From the NCBI GenBank assembly GCA_032717465.1, contig CM064713.1, positions 439,501 through 503,500 on the forward strand: a stretch of 64,000 nt of DNA. Direction: 5' to 3'. The notes beneath the pieces were generated by a model. That model searched no databases and was not told where the DNA came from. It was given only the letters and a program-made list of their open reading frames with translations. This DNA comes from Coenobita brevimanus (Eukaryota > Arthropoda > Malacostraca > Decapoda > Coenobitidae). Positions within the stretch are counted from its first letter, which is position 1. Each line of letters opens with the position of its first letter. Made by a program: the position numbers and the translations under genes. Below are positions 32,586 to 43,365 of this stretch, in pieces.

Positions 32586-32587
<2 letters not shown>

Positions 32588-33069
32588 TCTTTTTCACATC
32601 TCCAGTTCCTCTTCATCTGTTTCATTATTTTTTGTTTTTGTCTTTATCTCCATTTCATCTTTGTCATTTGTTTTTTCTCCCTTTTTTTAATTCATCTGTC
32701 TATCTGTTTTTTTGTTCCTGTTTTTGTCTTTTCTTTCAAGTTTCTCTCATTTTTTCCACTACACTTCCTCTCGCTTCTGTCTTCATTTTTTGTTTATTCG
32801 CTTTTATCTTTTTTTGTTCTTACCTCTTTTCGTCTCCTATTTTCACCTCTTTATTCACGCTTCACCTTTCTCATTCCTCTTTTCGCCTGTTATTTTCACT
32901 TCTCTGTCTCCTTTTCTCTTTTTACTTACTCTTTTTATGTGTATTGTCATCTTGCAGTTTCATCTTTATTGTTTTATTCGTTCCTCATTTAGTTTTTGCC
33001 TCTTTCTTAGTTTTTCTTGTCTATTCCTTTCTCATATTTTCATTTCTTACGTTGTTCCCTCTACTGTGT
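32586..33069. repeat. T/C-rich tract
   Basis: CTTTTTCTTT/TCTTCATTT low-complexity sequence. The hydrophobic open frames are not credible. Confidence 0.75.
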
Positions 33070-33195
33070 AATTTGAATCATTCTAATATCACTATACGCT
33101 TCATAAATAACGTAAAAAATTATATTAACCGGCCGTATCCAAAAATAAATCGCTAAGGAAGTGGTGCTAGGGAGCCTCCTTAAGTTTCAGGAATA
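33070..33195. mobile_element. Family B MITE, right half
   Basis: TATATTAACCGGCCGTATCC, then AAAAATAAATCGCTAAGG, then GTGCTAGGGAGCCTCC match the interior and right end of the 6198-6395 copy. The left terminus is absent. Confidence 0.75.
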
Positions 33196-34046
33196 CTGAT
33201 CTTATGCTAAAAAAAAACACTTTAAGTATAAAAATGACGTCCTTCATTCTATTTCTGCATGTTTCCCTGTCATGTCATTTGTTTTCATTCTCATTCCTTC
33301 CCTTTTTCTTCCCTTTCCCTTTACATCCCTTTCTCTGAGCATCCCTTTTCCCTATTCCGTCATCTTCCTCCTTTCCTTTCACCTCATCATCCACCCTCTC
33401 GTCCTTCTCATGTTCCTCTTTAAAATTTCTCTTCCTCCTCTCATCTTGTCTTTTCCCTTCATCTTTCCCAGTAGCTTTTCATTCTTTTCTTCTCTCCTTT
33501 CTTTTTCCCACATTTTATTTAAGCTGTTTCGTCGCCTTATTCTCGTCCCCTTTACTCCGTCTCATAATCTTCTTTCTTATCACTTTCTCTCCTCTCCTTC
33601 ATCTTTATTCATCCTTTCTCCTTCGCCTTTCTCTCCCATCTACATCGTCTTTTCATTATCGATTCCCTTTCTCTTCCTTTCCCTCATTTCTCCTCTCCCT
33701 ATATCTTCCTTTCCCTCCTCTCTCCTCTCCCTGTCTCTTACTTTTCCTCCTGTCCTCACCCCATCTCATTTTCTTTCTCCCTCCTTTTTGAGCGTCACCT
33801 CTTTCTCTTTTCATTACCCCTTTTCCATTTCTTTCCCTTCTCTCCTCTTCTCATTTCCCTTTTCCCTACTTTTTTAGCTTCCTCTTCGTCTTTTCATTAC
33901 CCCTTTTCCATTTCGCTCCCTCCTCTCTCTCTCATCTCACCCTCTCATTTTCCTCTTCCCTACATTTTGAGCTTCTTCCTCTTCCTCTTTTCATTACCCC
34001 CCTTACATTTCCTCCTCCCAATGTATACTTCCTCATTTCTTTCTCA
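33196..34046. repeat. Pyrimidine-rich tract
   Basis: About 800 bases of C/T-rich sequence. The block CTCTTTTCATTACCCC recurs three times (about 33810, 33890, 33985), about 85 bp apart, indicating a degraded larger tandem unit. Confidence 0.75.
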
Positions 34047-34237
34047 GCCATTTCAGCCTAAGAACATTTTCTGTAATTCTTTGCCATCTCCAAACGATTA
34101 TATTCAGCTCAGGGAAGATTTTTAGATGTGGAGAGCTTATATATAGAAATCTTTATCCCTTATCCACTACAGGTGTTTCTTAAGGTGTGTAATAATGTCT
34201 TGTAGAAGGAAGAAGAGTCCTCGGGTTGAAAGGTTTA
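34047..34237. mobile_element. Family A TTAA-MITE, copy
   Basis: TTTGCCATCTCCAAACGATT, then TATTCAGCTCAGGGAAGATT, then TTCTTAAGGTGTGTAATAAT, with a right end GGGTTGAAAGGTTTAATA retaining TTAA. Confidence 0.75.
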
Positions 34238-35085
34238 ATATATCGTTAGGTCTGTGTGGTCTGTATCTTCGTCGGTCTCCCTCTATCCCTCTTACCTGTC
34301 CTTCTATCCCAGACCATCCTTAAGTCTATCCTCTTTCTCTCTCTCTCTCTCTCTCCTACTTCCTCAGACATTCTTTCATCTTATCGGTTCCTTCCCTTTC
34401 AGTCTTTTCTTCCTCTTCCCATTCTTCCTGTCAAGTGTTCACTCCCCCCTCCATCATCCTCCCCTTTCTCCTTTCTGGTTTTCTCCCTCCCCTTCCCCTC
34501 CCCCTCACACACACACACACCTACAACTCTTTCCTTCCTTTTCCTCCCCCCTCCGTCCACTCTATTCTTTCCTTTCCCTCCCTTTTCCTCCAATCCTTTC
34601 CTTCCCTTCTCCTCCAATCCTTTCCTTCCCTTCTCCTCCAATCCTTTCCTTCCCATCTTTCTCCCCATCCAATTGCCCCTCACTCTCATTCTCCCTCCCC
34701 CCTTCTCCTCTCCCCTCCAACTCTTCCCTCCCCCTCTAGCTTTTTCCTCCCCGTCTCCCTTCCCCTCCAACCCTATACTCCAATTTTCCCCTCCCTTCTA
34801 ACGCTTGCTTTCCCTTCTCCTCCAACCCTTCCCTCCACTTCTTCCTTCCCCTCCAGTCCTCTCCTCCTCACTCCTTTCCTCCATTTCACCCTCATCCTCC
34901 AATCCTTTGCCTCTGTTCTCCCTTCATAAAATCTTCCTCCCTCCCATTCTCCCTTCCCTCTCTCAATCCCCTCTTCTCCAACCCTTGCCTCCACTTCACC
35001 CCGTCCCTCCCCTACTCTTCCCTCCTCTCCTCCTCCCCCCTCGAAGCCTCTCCACGCCAAGGGAGCAATATTTGTCAACAAGTAG
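34238..35085. repeat. Pyrimidine-rich tract with ~23-bp repeats
   Basis: CT-rich, including a (TC)n at 34336-34356, a short (AC)n at 34507-34521, and four units of CCTCCAATCCTTTCCTTCCC at about 34585-34660. Diverged CTCCAACCCTTCCCTCC-type units continue to 35080. Confidence 0.85.
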
Positions 35086-35684
<599 letters not shown>

Positions 35685-35749
35685 CCCTTTGGTCTTCCAC
35701 ATTTTTCGCATTCTACTCAGCCCGTCTTCCCCAATTCTTTGTATATATG

Positions 35750-36055
35750 TTACGCCTCGTTTGTGAAATTGCTCAGTTCATGTCCTGGGCAATAAATCTC
35801 CCTAGTTTGTAGACTGAGCATTCTGACAACATTTCATGGACTCATCCTAACCTAACCTAACCAAACCTCACACAGATTACTTACTAGAATATGTGCAAGA
35901 AGTTTGCATAAGATAATTTTTTCCTCCACACATTACTGTGTGTTAGGGTAGGTTAGGTTAGGTCCATGAATCGCAGAGTGAGAGTGATCAGTTCACAAGT
36001 TGGGCAGATTCATTCCACAGTTCATGAACTGGGCAATTTCATAAAAGGGGCGTAA
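35750..36055. mobile_element. Family F foldback element with CCTAA/TTAGG in its arms
   Basis: A palindromic element of about 306 bp. The left end is TTACGCCTCGTTTGTGAAAT then TGCTCAGTTCATG; the right end is its complement, CATGAACTGGGCAATTTCAT then AAAAGGGGCGTAA. Arms extend inward about 110 bases with indels. The inner left arm holds CCTAACCTAACCTAACC (35846-35862); the inner right arm holds TAGGTTAGGTTAGG (35949-35962). The loop is about 80 bases. A long (TA)n begins 4 bases after the right end. No coding capacity. Confidence 0.8.

Positions 36056-36058
<3 letters not shown>

Positions 36059-36145
<87 letters not shown>
36059..36145. repeat. (TA)n microsatellite
   Basis: About 87 bases of TA directly abutting the foldback element. 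Confidence 0.97.
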
Positions 36146-36147
<2 letters not shown>

Positions 36148-36485
36148 CTCCTTTGGTGTCTTCTCATTTCTGTTTCTAGTTTATTTTCTGTTACTCACCC
36201 TTTTTGCTTATCCTCATTTTCTGTTACGATTTTCCTCTTCACGTTTTCTCTTTCGTCCGCTTTGTTTTCTCTTTCGTCCTCTTTTTCTCTCTCGTCCTCT
36301 GTACGTTTTCTCTCTCGTCCTCTTCCTCTCTTGTCCTCTCGTTTTCTTTTATCATTTCATGTTTTCCTCTTTGCTCGTTTTCTTGTTTTGCTCCTTTCTT
36401 CCCATCTGCCTTTTTAAATTTTTCTTCACTTCGCACAGCATTCTTCCTCACCTCTTTCTTATTCCTTTTCCCTTGCAATTCACTT

Positions 36486-36543
<58 letters not shown>

Positions 36544-36627
36544 CCCTCTATTCCATCACCATAAAAGGGAGTACACGATCTCTCCTTACCTTCTTCCTCC
36601 CTCATATAGATTCCCCTCTTTTCCATG

Positions 36628-36700
<73 letters not shown>
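36146..36700. repeat. CT-rich tract with two long (TC)n
   Basis: TTTTCTCTTTCGTCCTC-type repeats (36245-36345, about 22-bp period) and (TC)n at 36489-36539 and 36628-36701. Confidence 0.9.
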
Positions 36701-36702
<2 letters not shown>

Positions 36703-37164
36703 CATACAGTATATGTATTATTTCAACCGTGTATGCTTCGAAGGTTTCTGTTCTACATAGGCTCTTCTTCTATACTTCCCCAACAATCCCAGTATCCAGC
36801 CATCCTCCTGATACGCCACCATCAACCTGTGCTAGGCTGCCATCCCCCCAAGCCACCACAGGGGTCCTATTACATTCTCATAAGGGTGCACGCTAAATTG
36901 GACTTGAAGGGCGCTACACACAGACCAACCACCTATCATGCCCATCACCGCTACCTGTGTGTGCATGGACGGGGAGGGGAAGGGCCAGAGGGTAGACCAG
37001 AGCACGGAGGGAGAAAGACCAGTGGAGAGGCTGAAAAGGGATGGCAGGAGAAAGGGATGGAGGGGAGACAGTTAAGAATAGGAAACTTGATGATTTCGAT
37101 TGGAGAGACTGAAAGAGCTGGGAAGAAGATGGGATAAAATATAGGTATACATTCAAGGGTACGT
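36701..37164. other. Complex sequence, no recognised feature
   Basis: Mixed sequence with a purine-rich part (36960-37140). Open frames cross unrelated repeats and show no domain motifs. Confidence 0.4.
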
Positions 37165-37256
37165 CTGTCTATCGATCTATTGCCAGACCTCTAAATCACG
37201 TAAGGGGTGGCCACAAACAAATCGCCTGCGTGTCGCCCTGTCCCCCGCCATTTCAC
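37165..37256 (-). mobile_element. GATA-tailed repeat, minus copy joined to LINE endonuclease fragment
   Basis: Reverse complement of the common block: ATCTATTGCCAGACCTCTAA, then GGGGTGGCCACAAACAAATC, then GTCGCCCTGTCCCC. On the minus strand it lies immediately downstream of the endonuclease fragment, and the open frame runs through the junction. So here the GATA-tailed block occupies the position of a LINE 3' end. Confidence 0.75.
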
Positions 37257-37480
37257 TGCCTCAGACAGCTGAGTCTCAGTTAGGAAAAGAAGGTGAGGTT
37301 TAGAGAAGGAGAGGTGGTGCTCAGCGGAGCGAAAGTTTAGGGAAAGGCCACGAATGTTGCAGAAATGAAGAAGAAGAGAGTCAGACTGGTTCCAGGCACC
37401 TTGAGTCGTCACCTGGAGAGGGGCTGAAGGTGGGGGCATTTATGGTCCCCCCCCCCCCTGGGGACTCCGAGGCTATGCTA
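37257..37480 (-). pseudogene. Non-LTR retrotransposon endonuclease fragment (Jockey-like LINE)
   Basis: On the minus strand, about 61 codons from 37439 to 37257 encode the N-terminal part of an apurinic-type (exonuclease-endonuclease-phosphatase fold) endonuclease. Visible motifs are FCNIRGL at residues 26-32, including the conserved Asn of the first catalytic motif, and LLFLTET at about 50-56, including the conserved metal-binding Glu. In LINEs this domain nicks the target DNA to prime reverse transcription. The rest of the endonuclease and all reverse transcriptase are missing: the frame switches at 37256 into the GATA-tailed repeat and stops at 37191. Upstream, a second frame (37381-37599) overlaps out of register across a C run at 37449-37460, suggesting a frameshift near the original ORF start. 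The motif wording resembles Jockey-type elements that I associate with decapod genomes; the clade is inferred from memory. It is a dead, internally deleted copy. Confidence 0.75.
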
Positions 37481-37486
37481 TTTGAC

Positions 37487-37491
<5 letters not shown>

Positions 37492-37527
<36 letters not shown>
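37492..37527. repeat. Poly(T) run
   Basis: About 35 uninterrupted T residues, just upstream on the minus strand of the LINE fragment. It may be the poly(A) of another retroposed sequence. Confidence 0.95.
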
Positions 37528-37528
<1 letters not shown>

Positions 37529-37875
37529 AAAGGAAGTGTGGTGTGTACTGTGCATGTAGTTTGGTGTTGATAGTTGGAGAAACTTGTATTGGAGAGCATG
37601 CTGGTCTACTCTCTGTGTTACTGAGACACTGAAAAAGTTCAGCAAAGGGGGATGGTCGGGACCTAGTCCCGAGGTAGGTAGGTAGACAGGATAATTTTTA
37701 TGAAACTGCATCAAGACAGGTGGAAGTACTGAAATAGTAGGCTACCGTGAGAGTTAAATATTATCCTGTGTAAGCAGATCCTAGTTCAGTACTGACATGT
37801 AGCAGCAAAGATTGGACGATGCCTGTGAGGCAGGATGACATGACTCTCTCCTTACACCGTGCGGTATCAGACAAT

Positions 37876-37940
<65 letters not shown>

Positions 37941-38345
37941 GTACAGGATAAAGCACTTTGATAATGCAGCGTCAGACAATAGGTAGGATTGAAGGCATGA
38001 GTGTGAAAAAGATAAGGATCAGGGCGAAGTGATGAAAAAAAAAGAAAGTAAATAAATACAATAAAACATAACTCACCTGGCGGTAGATGTAAAGTGGAGT
38101 GTGAAAGTGCATAAGGAGTGATAGATTTCCTCACAGGATGCGGTGTAAGGCGACGGGTGGATGTACTGTAGGGTCATGAGGAGAGGAAGTGGAAGAGTGA
38201 TGATAGGAAACATACTCTCAGGATACGGCGTCAGGCAAATAATGTCACGGAGACAGGAAGTGCAGAAGTAGGAAGAGGAGGAGGAGGAGGATTGACGAGA
38301 GGACCCCCCCCCCTCATAGGATGCGGCGTTAGAGGAAGTGCAGCG
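37528..38345. repeat. Degenerate dispersed unit CAGGATGCGGCGTCAGGC plus (GA)n
   Basis: A motif of about 20 bases recurs at irregular 70-130 base spacing: CACCGTGCGGTATCAGACAA (37855), AATGCAGCGTCAGACAATAG (37963), CAGGATGCGGTGTAAGGC (38135), CAGGATACGGCGTCAGGC (38219), ATAGGATGCGGCGTTAGAG (38317). (GA)n lies at 37879-37935. It is probably an old tandem repeat. Confidence 0.6.
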
Positions 38346-39130
38346 GGTTGTCCACAATACCGGGATGGTGGGGGGAAGGCTACCGTGAGTCGCTAAGCCT
38401 CTTACGTATTGGTCAGGGCGCTGCGTTTGATGTGGTGGTAGTTGTGTTGTGGGGTGGTACTGTGGTGGTGGTGGTTATGGTGGGGGATGGTGGTAGTTGT
38501 GGTGATGGTAATAGTTGTGGTGGGGATGGTGGTATTTATGGCGTTGATAGTTGAGCATGATGTATGGTGATAGTTATGGTGTGGGGTGTTAGTGGTAGTG
38601 ATAGTTGTGGTGGGATTAGTGGTGGTAGTTGTGGTGGGGGATTGTGGTAGCTGTATGGTGGTGGCAGTTGAGGATGATAGTTGTAGTGGTGGTAGTTATG
38701 GTGATGGATGGTGGTAGTTATGGTCGGGGATCGTGGTATTAGTTGTTGTGGTGGAGGATGATAGTGGTGAGAGTCGGAACTAGTAGTAGGTGGACAGTAG
38801 CGTTAGTGGTAGGGGATGGTGATGGTTGTTGTTGTGGTTGAAGATGGTGGTGGTTGTGGTGGTGAGAGCTTAGAATGATAGTTGTAGTGGTGTAATATGT
38901 TGTTGTGGTGGGTGGTTACTTTGTGGTAGATGGTGGTGGCTGGTTGGTTGATGGTGGTGGCTGTAGTGGTGCTAGTTGTTGTGGTGGATAGTGGTTGAAG
39001 TGAGGTTAGTAGTATGGTGGATAGTACTAGTTATGACTGATATGTGGTGGTAATTATAGTGATGGTAGCTGTGGTTGATGGTGGTTAGGTGGTGAACGGT
39101 GGTAGATGTGCTGAATTATGATAGTACTTG
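38346..39130. repeat. Degenerate GGTGGTAGTTGTGGTG field
   Basis: About 750 bases of TGG/GTGGTAGT/GATGGTGG imperfect repeats, like the 21581-22480 field. Confidence 0.88.
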
Positions 39131-39612
39131 TCAATGATAGTGATGGATGGCCTAACCTGTAGTAAGAATTGTAGTGGATCAGCGTTATTGTGAGAGGTAC
39201 TAGTTATGATAGCACAGTATTGTAGATAGGAATATAGTGTACGTGTAAATGACTGAGAAATAATAGAGGAGAGGGCAGGACCATAGGAGTATTAGCATAT
39301 GGAAGGATGAAAGTGTACAGGACATGGGAGTGGGTGCATGTATAGACAGATGGGAATATACGAGGAATGTATAGGAATATATATTGTGGTATGTGAAGAG
39401 GGATGGGAAAACATGTATAAGGATGGCAACAGTTGCAACACAAGAGCACCGTAGTATGGAAGGATAGAAGGATATGCCGAGGATTTGGGTTTATATAGAC
39501 GAATTATCCTAGTCCGGGGCATGGTATCACATTAGTGGAAACAGCATGTAGGACTGGGTACGATGTTGACGGGAAAAACGTAACTGCATATGAAAGATAA
39601 TGTATCTAGATA
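39131..39612. other. Complex sequence with degenerate GGAATATA motifs
   Basis: Mixed sequence with repeated GGGAATATA/GGAATATATA and GGATG motifs. No convincing period or gene. Confidence 0.4.
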
Positions 39613-39733
39613 ACCTCTTCAGCCCGTGGATGCAATTACTGTTGTTACCACCAGAGAATTTCTTTTAGATACGGGGACACTTTTCGGAGTGGAGGTGCTT
39701 GATGCAGCCTTCACTAACTCATTTTATTACCAG
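39613..39733. mobile_element. Family A TTAA-MITE, left half (interrupted)
   Basis: Left end ATAACCTCTTCAGCCCGTGG. Centre GGAGTGGAGGTGCTTGATGC, then AGCCTTCACTAACTCATTTT. It is cut by a family D insertion and resumes at about 39999. Confidence 0.75.
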
Positions 39734-39998
39734 GCGCTGACGCAAAGCCTACGCGTAGTGGCGCCTTGCATCCTGGGTAGAGCAGTTGCGACTTCCACCC
39801 TGGAGCTAAACCACCTCCAACTTCCCTGCATCTTGTCGTAGGAAGGACCCTGGTGAGGCGCTGTGTACCACAAGGAGTGCCGGATCCCTACATGGTGTAT
39901 GTACTGCACTGTATGTCGGAGGGCCGCACAGAAGCAGTTGCTTACCTTTGGTCGACGGGTTTGCTTGGCCAAACAGACTGGAGTTGAGCAACATCAGT
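39734..39998 (+). mobile_element. Family D SINE-like element, copy 2 (nested)
   Basis: GCGCTGACGCAAAGCCTACG, GACTTCCACCCTGGAGC, CCCTGGTGAGGCGCTGTG, CTTACCTTTGGTCGACGGGT, GGCCAAACAGACTGGAGTTG and tail AGCAACATCAG. It interrupts a family A MITE, so it transposed after that MITE was in place. Overlapping open frames on both strands have no homology. Confidence 0.8.
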
Positions 39999-40098
39999 AT
40001 CAAGTACAAGGCCGCTCTAAGCTCAGTAAATTTGAAAGTAGCGAAAATAAAATATAAATGTTGTCATGGAGATGGCGGAAGTACTGAAGCCTTACACA
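39999..40098. mobile_element. Family A TTAA-MITE, right half (interrupted)
   Basis: CTCTAAGCTCAGTAAATTTG, then GAAAGTAGCGAAAATAAAAT, then GTCATGGAGATGGCGGAAGT, then ACTGAAGCCTTA. This is the expected continuation of 39613-39733. Confidence 0.7.
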
Positions 40099-40660
40099 GT
40101 TCTGATGGATTTGTGGAACTGGTATATTGCACAACACACATCTTACTGTTCAGGGGATCTGTCCTGCTTAGTAAATTGGAAGAACATGTATGTTCGAACA
40201 ACAACAGGAGATTCGTCACTCACGCATACCCAGATACACTGGGTGTTACGGGTAGTGTGCCAAACTTCAGATTATCCTCGGGCAAATTTTGAGTAATAGG
40301 AGTAAATACTATATCGTTAAGAATCTGATATTCTGTTTTTGCATAGGGAGAGGTAAATAGAAAACATATACTTTACTATCGCACCCTGTAGTGGAGGGTA
40401 ACATCAGACGAAATTCTTCTGCGGTTGTGTCCTTCGTGCATCGTACTGTCGGAAATATTATACTGTATATCAGAAATGAATTCTTTAGGCGTGAGCATTT
40501 TTGGCTGGGAATTAGAAGCAAAACACTCAATGTCTTAATGTTAGTGCCGTATCACAAACTGCCATATTGAAAGTAATAGGGTTCATAATTATAAGGCCCT
40601 TTGATTTTGAGCACCGGGATAAACGAGGGTTACAGATTTCAGGTTACTACCATCACCTTC
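40099..40660. other. Complex sequence, no recognised gene
   Basis: About 560 bases, with no family match or domain motif in the short open frames on either strand. Confidence 0.4.
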
Positions 40661-41085
40661 CACAACTACCGGTCTAACATTTCACGACTGTCAGTATTAC
40701 ACACTACATATACCTCCGTTTGCCATCACAACTACCACTGCGCGCCATCACATCTACCTCAGCTAGCCTTGCATCTACCTCTATTCTCCACAGTAGCTAT
40801 TACTGTTAGTCATCACAACTACCACTATTCGCCACCAGCATCTACATCATTACCGCCCTCCATCACCTCATATACCATCATCCACCACCACAGTCACCAT
40901 CCACCAACACAACCACCAGTATCTACCACAGTTACACCACCCACCACCACAACTACCACCTCAGTTACACCACCCACCACCACAACTACCACCACAGTTA
41001 CACCACCCACCACCACAACTACCATCATCCTCCACCAAAACTCAGAAAATCCATCACTGCAACTACCACCATCCACAACCACAAT
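40661..41085. repeat. Degenerate ACCACCACAACTACC field
   Basis: CATCACAACTACC units grade into CAGTTACACCACCCACCACC units with a period of about 36 bp at 40925-41030 (three good copies). Confidence 0.88.
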
Positions 41086-41949
41086 TATACGACTGAACAA
41101 AACACAAGCAGAAAAGGGAAATAAAAGCGCAGAGGGGAAAAAATCAGAGCCGAGATAGGAAAGAGCCTTGGGAACGCCATTCCTGATAGCTTTTGGTAGG
41201 ATGACAGAGGCCGTCCACCACTACAGAGATGAACACAGAGATTAAAGGCAGTGTTTTATGGGTGGAGACGCGAGTAGGGCAGTTTGGGTATAAAGATGTG
41301 GAAGATTGAGCTGTGTGCTTTTACTCCGTTCTTTTTTTTGTGCCCTCAGGATTTTTTTAACTGGAAAACTGAGATAGACTCCATTCCTACGCCGCTACTT
41401 ATGCCCCCCATATTCCATATCCATGACTCACCTGTCTTGTCTCTCTCCTATTCATACCTTATGTCCCTTTTAGGATCCTCCGGTGGTCGGGTCGGTAGTG
41501 CCTGCATCGCCAAACTCCTATGACCAGGATAGACTGTTACTTGTGGTTGGACATTAAAAAGGGTGAAGTAATAATAATAGATAATTTAAATTTACTAATG
41601 CATGAAACCAATGGTTGACAGTACATAGGGCATTAGTTGTAACCTAACGGGGTCAGCAGGGTGAGCATGGCTGCTCCTGAGGAGCGCCAATGCACTACCA
41701 AGCCTCAGTGTGGCAGGAGTGATGCATAGGCACAAAGGGACAGACAGCCTAATCGTTACAGTGACAAGCTTCGATTCCTTGTGAGATTTCAGTCGCAGTG
41801 CACCTTGAGCTACACCTGACAGGGGTGAGCTCACCTCCACCACACCAGCAGCATGTACCCAGATCGAGCTGGAACTTGAGACGCTTTGATTGATTTGTCC
41901 AACTAGAACATCGTGTGTCCATTCTTACTTGCCTGCTTAACTTCCTCCT
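41086..41949. other. Complex sequence, no recognised gene
   Basis: About 860 bases of mixed composition. 41759-41790 (GTGACAAGCTTCGATTCCTT) has a pol III B-box-like look but no paired A box or tRNA fold that I can support. There is a short in-frame ORF at 41284-41523 with no known motif. Confidence 0.4.
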
Positions 41950-42112
41950 TTCCTAGGTGGTAGGTGGTGGCGACCATCATCCACTCACTTGATGTAGTGC
42001 AGCCTGCTTCTTCCTCAGGTGGCTCTACACTGAATGATAAGCCTTAATGGATTTCGGTAACCCATGAAACCGTTTATAACACTGAATGGCAACCAAATAG
42101 TCAGATAACGGG
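41950..42112 (+). mobile_element. Family G repeat, diverged copy
   Basis: Head GGTGGTAGGTGGTGGCGACC, then ATCATCCACTCACTTGATGT. Body CCCATGAAACCGTTTATAAC, then ACTGAATGGCAACCAAATAG, matching the diagnostic GGTTTCCTG/GGTGGTAACCATATAACC region of the 47272 and 63629 copies. The hairpin is degraded here. Confidence 0.65.
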
Positions 42113-42124
42113 GTGATATGGAGT

Positions 42125-42340
42125 CTACTTTAGTGCATTTGTTAACTTAGCGGAGAGACGCAATTGGGGCGTCCATCCAGGAATCAAACTTCCACACTTT
42201 TCTCCGCACCCCATTGGTTCACTGCATTGGCTGGCCAGGAAAGGGTAATAGCTTGCCTGAGGTTGATGACGCTGCTCGACCAGATAGACCGGGGTTATTA
42301 CTGCTACTATTACTACTACTGCTACTACTACTACCACCAC
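42125..42340 (+). mobile_element. Family D SINE-like element, copy 4 (diverged)
   Basis: GGGGCGTCCATCCAGGAATC, then TCCGCACCCCATTGG, then GCTTGCCTGAGGTTGATGAC, then GCTCGACCAGATAGACCGGG and a trinucleotide tail (TACTACTGC..., 42296-42340) replacing CAACAA. Same block order as the other copies, with higher divergence. Confidence 0.65.
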
Positions 42341-42409
42341 AATCTCTTTTCCTACCTCCCTTTCTTCGTTTTCTCCTTATGTTTGATGTTCTCTTCTTAG
42401 TAGTCTACA

Positions 42410-42410
42410 T

Positions 42411-42453
<43 letters not shown>

Positions 42454-42464
42454 GATTGAGACCT

Positions 42465-42502
<38 letters not shown>
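42410..42502. repeat. (TC)n and (GT)n microsatellites
   Basis: C run then TC at 42421-42452, short spacer, GT at 42470-42503. Confidence 0.95.
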
Positions 42503-42503
<1 letters not shown>

Positions 42504-42504
<1 letters not shown>

Positions 42505-43365
42505 CTGGACAGTCGTGCCCTAGGACTCAGTTTTGGGTCCATCGTTATTTATCATTTACATTATAGTTATAAACATGGGTATAATTTGCGGAACTGAAAA
42601 ATTTGCAGACGGCACAAAGCTAGGGGTTAATGCATTACTGCTTGAGAAGATACAGGAACTGCATTGGGACTTGTTTAAATTATGAGTGTGGTTGAATGTT
42701 AGGAGATGCTGTTCAACCTAGACAAGTGCCACGTAATTCACACTGGTCATGCAAATCCAAGAATCAACTGCACTTTGTCAGGAGGTGCATTCATCAGGAC
42801 TGACTTGGGGAAAGACTTAAGTGTACTAATCATCAGTGACCTCAAGTCCTTCAAAGAGAGTATTTAAACAGAGAAGAAAACTCGACTGTTCCTAGGTTAT
42901 ATGAAGACACAGTTTAAGTACAGAAGCAAGGATATAGTCTTCTCTGTGTACAGTTCTCTTGTACTACCGCATCTGGAATAAGTCGCACAGTTCTGGTCGC
43001 CGATCCTAAAGAGGGATATTCCGAGGCTTGAAAGAGTCCAGGAATGGGCTGCTAAATTGATCCCATCCATCAGGCTCTGGTATATCAGAGAAGGCTGCAG
43101 GCACTGGCTCTTTTAGCAGTTTACTGAGTCTTTCAAAATCTTTCGTGGGTTTAAAAACACAGACTACCAGCACTATGTAAGTTAAACAGCAACTTGTCCA
43201 GGAACTACGGATGGAACCTGTATTTGATGCGTTACCACCATGATGCATTAGGTAATTTCTTCACAAAATCTGTAGTGCTTGAAATCGATTACCAGCACAC
43301 GCTACCGACAGTTCCTCAATAGGCCAGTTTAAGGCTGGGTTAGGCGATGTTTTGCAAGTTCTAAC
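42504..43365 (+). pseudogene. Non-LTR retrotransposon reverse transcriptase, 3' half, inactivated
   Basis: The + strand translates, with interruptions, into the second half of a LINE reverse transcriptase plus its C-terminal region. In order: SVLGPSLFIIYI (42527-42562), the strongly conserved block before the active site; KFADGTKLG (42599-42625), the catalytic FADD box with the second Asp changed to Gly; FNLDKCHVIHTG (about 42713-42748); GKDLSVLIISDLKS; FKYRSKDIVFSVYSSLVLPHLE (about 42913-42978); VAQFWSPILKRDIPRLERVQ; and a C-terminal NFFTKSV block near 43256. Stop codons interrupt it, for example TAG at 42521-42523, just before the SVLGP block, and TAA at 42979-42981, and one or more frameshifts are likely. 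In an active LINE this enzyme copies the element RNA at a nicked target. The 5' half is absent (5' truncation is typical) and the sequence starts directly after (GT)n. It looks different from the endonuclease relic at 37257-37480, so two LINE lineages are likely. Confidence 0.8.

Noticed and set aside
35846..35962. A true telomere or telomere fusion
   Set aside because: Only about three repeats on each side, inside the arms of a short palindromic element; a fusion would show long head-to-head arrays.
39626..39841. 71-codon + frame with ordinary amino-acid composition
   Set aside because: It spans the junction of a family A MITE and an inserted family D element, so it is chimeric non-coding sequence.
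41755..41795. B-box-like AGCTTCGATTCCTTGTGAG
   Set aside because: No paired A box and no repeat copy elsewhere in the window to support a SINE.
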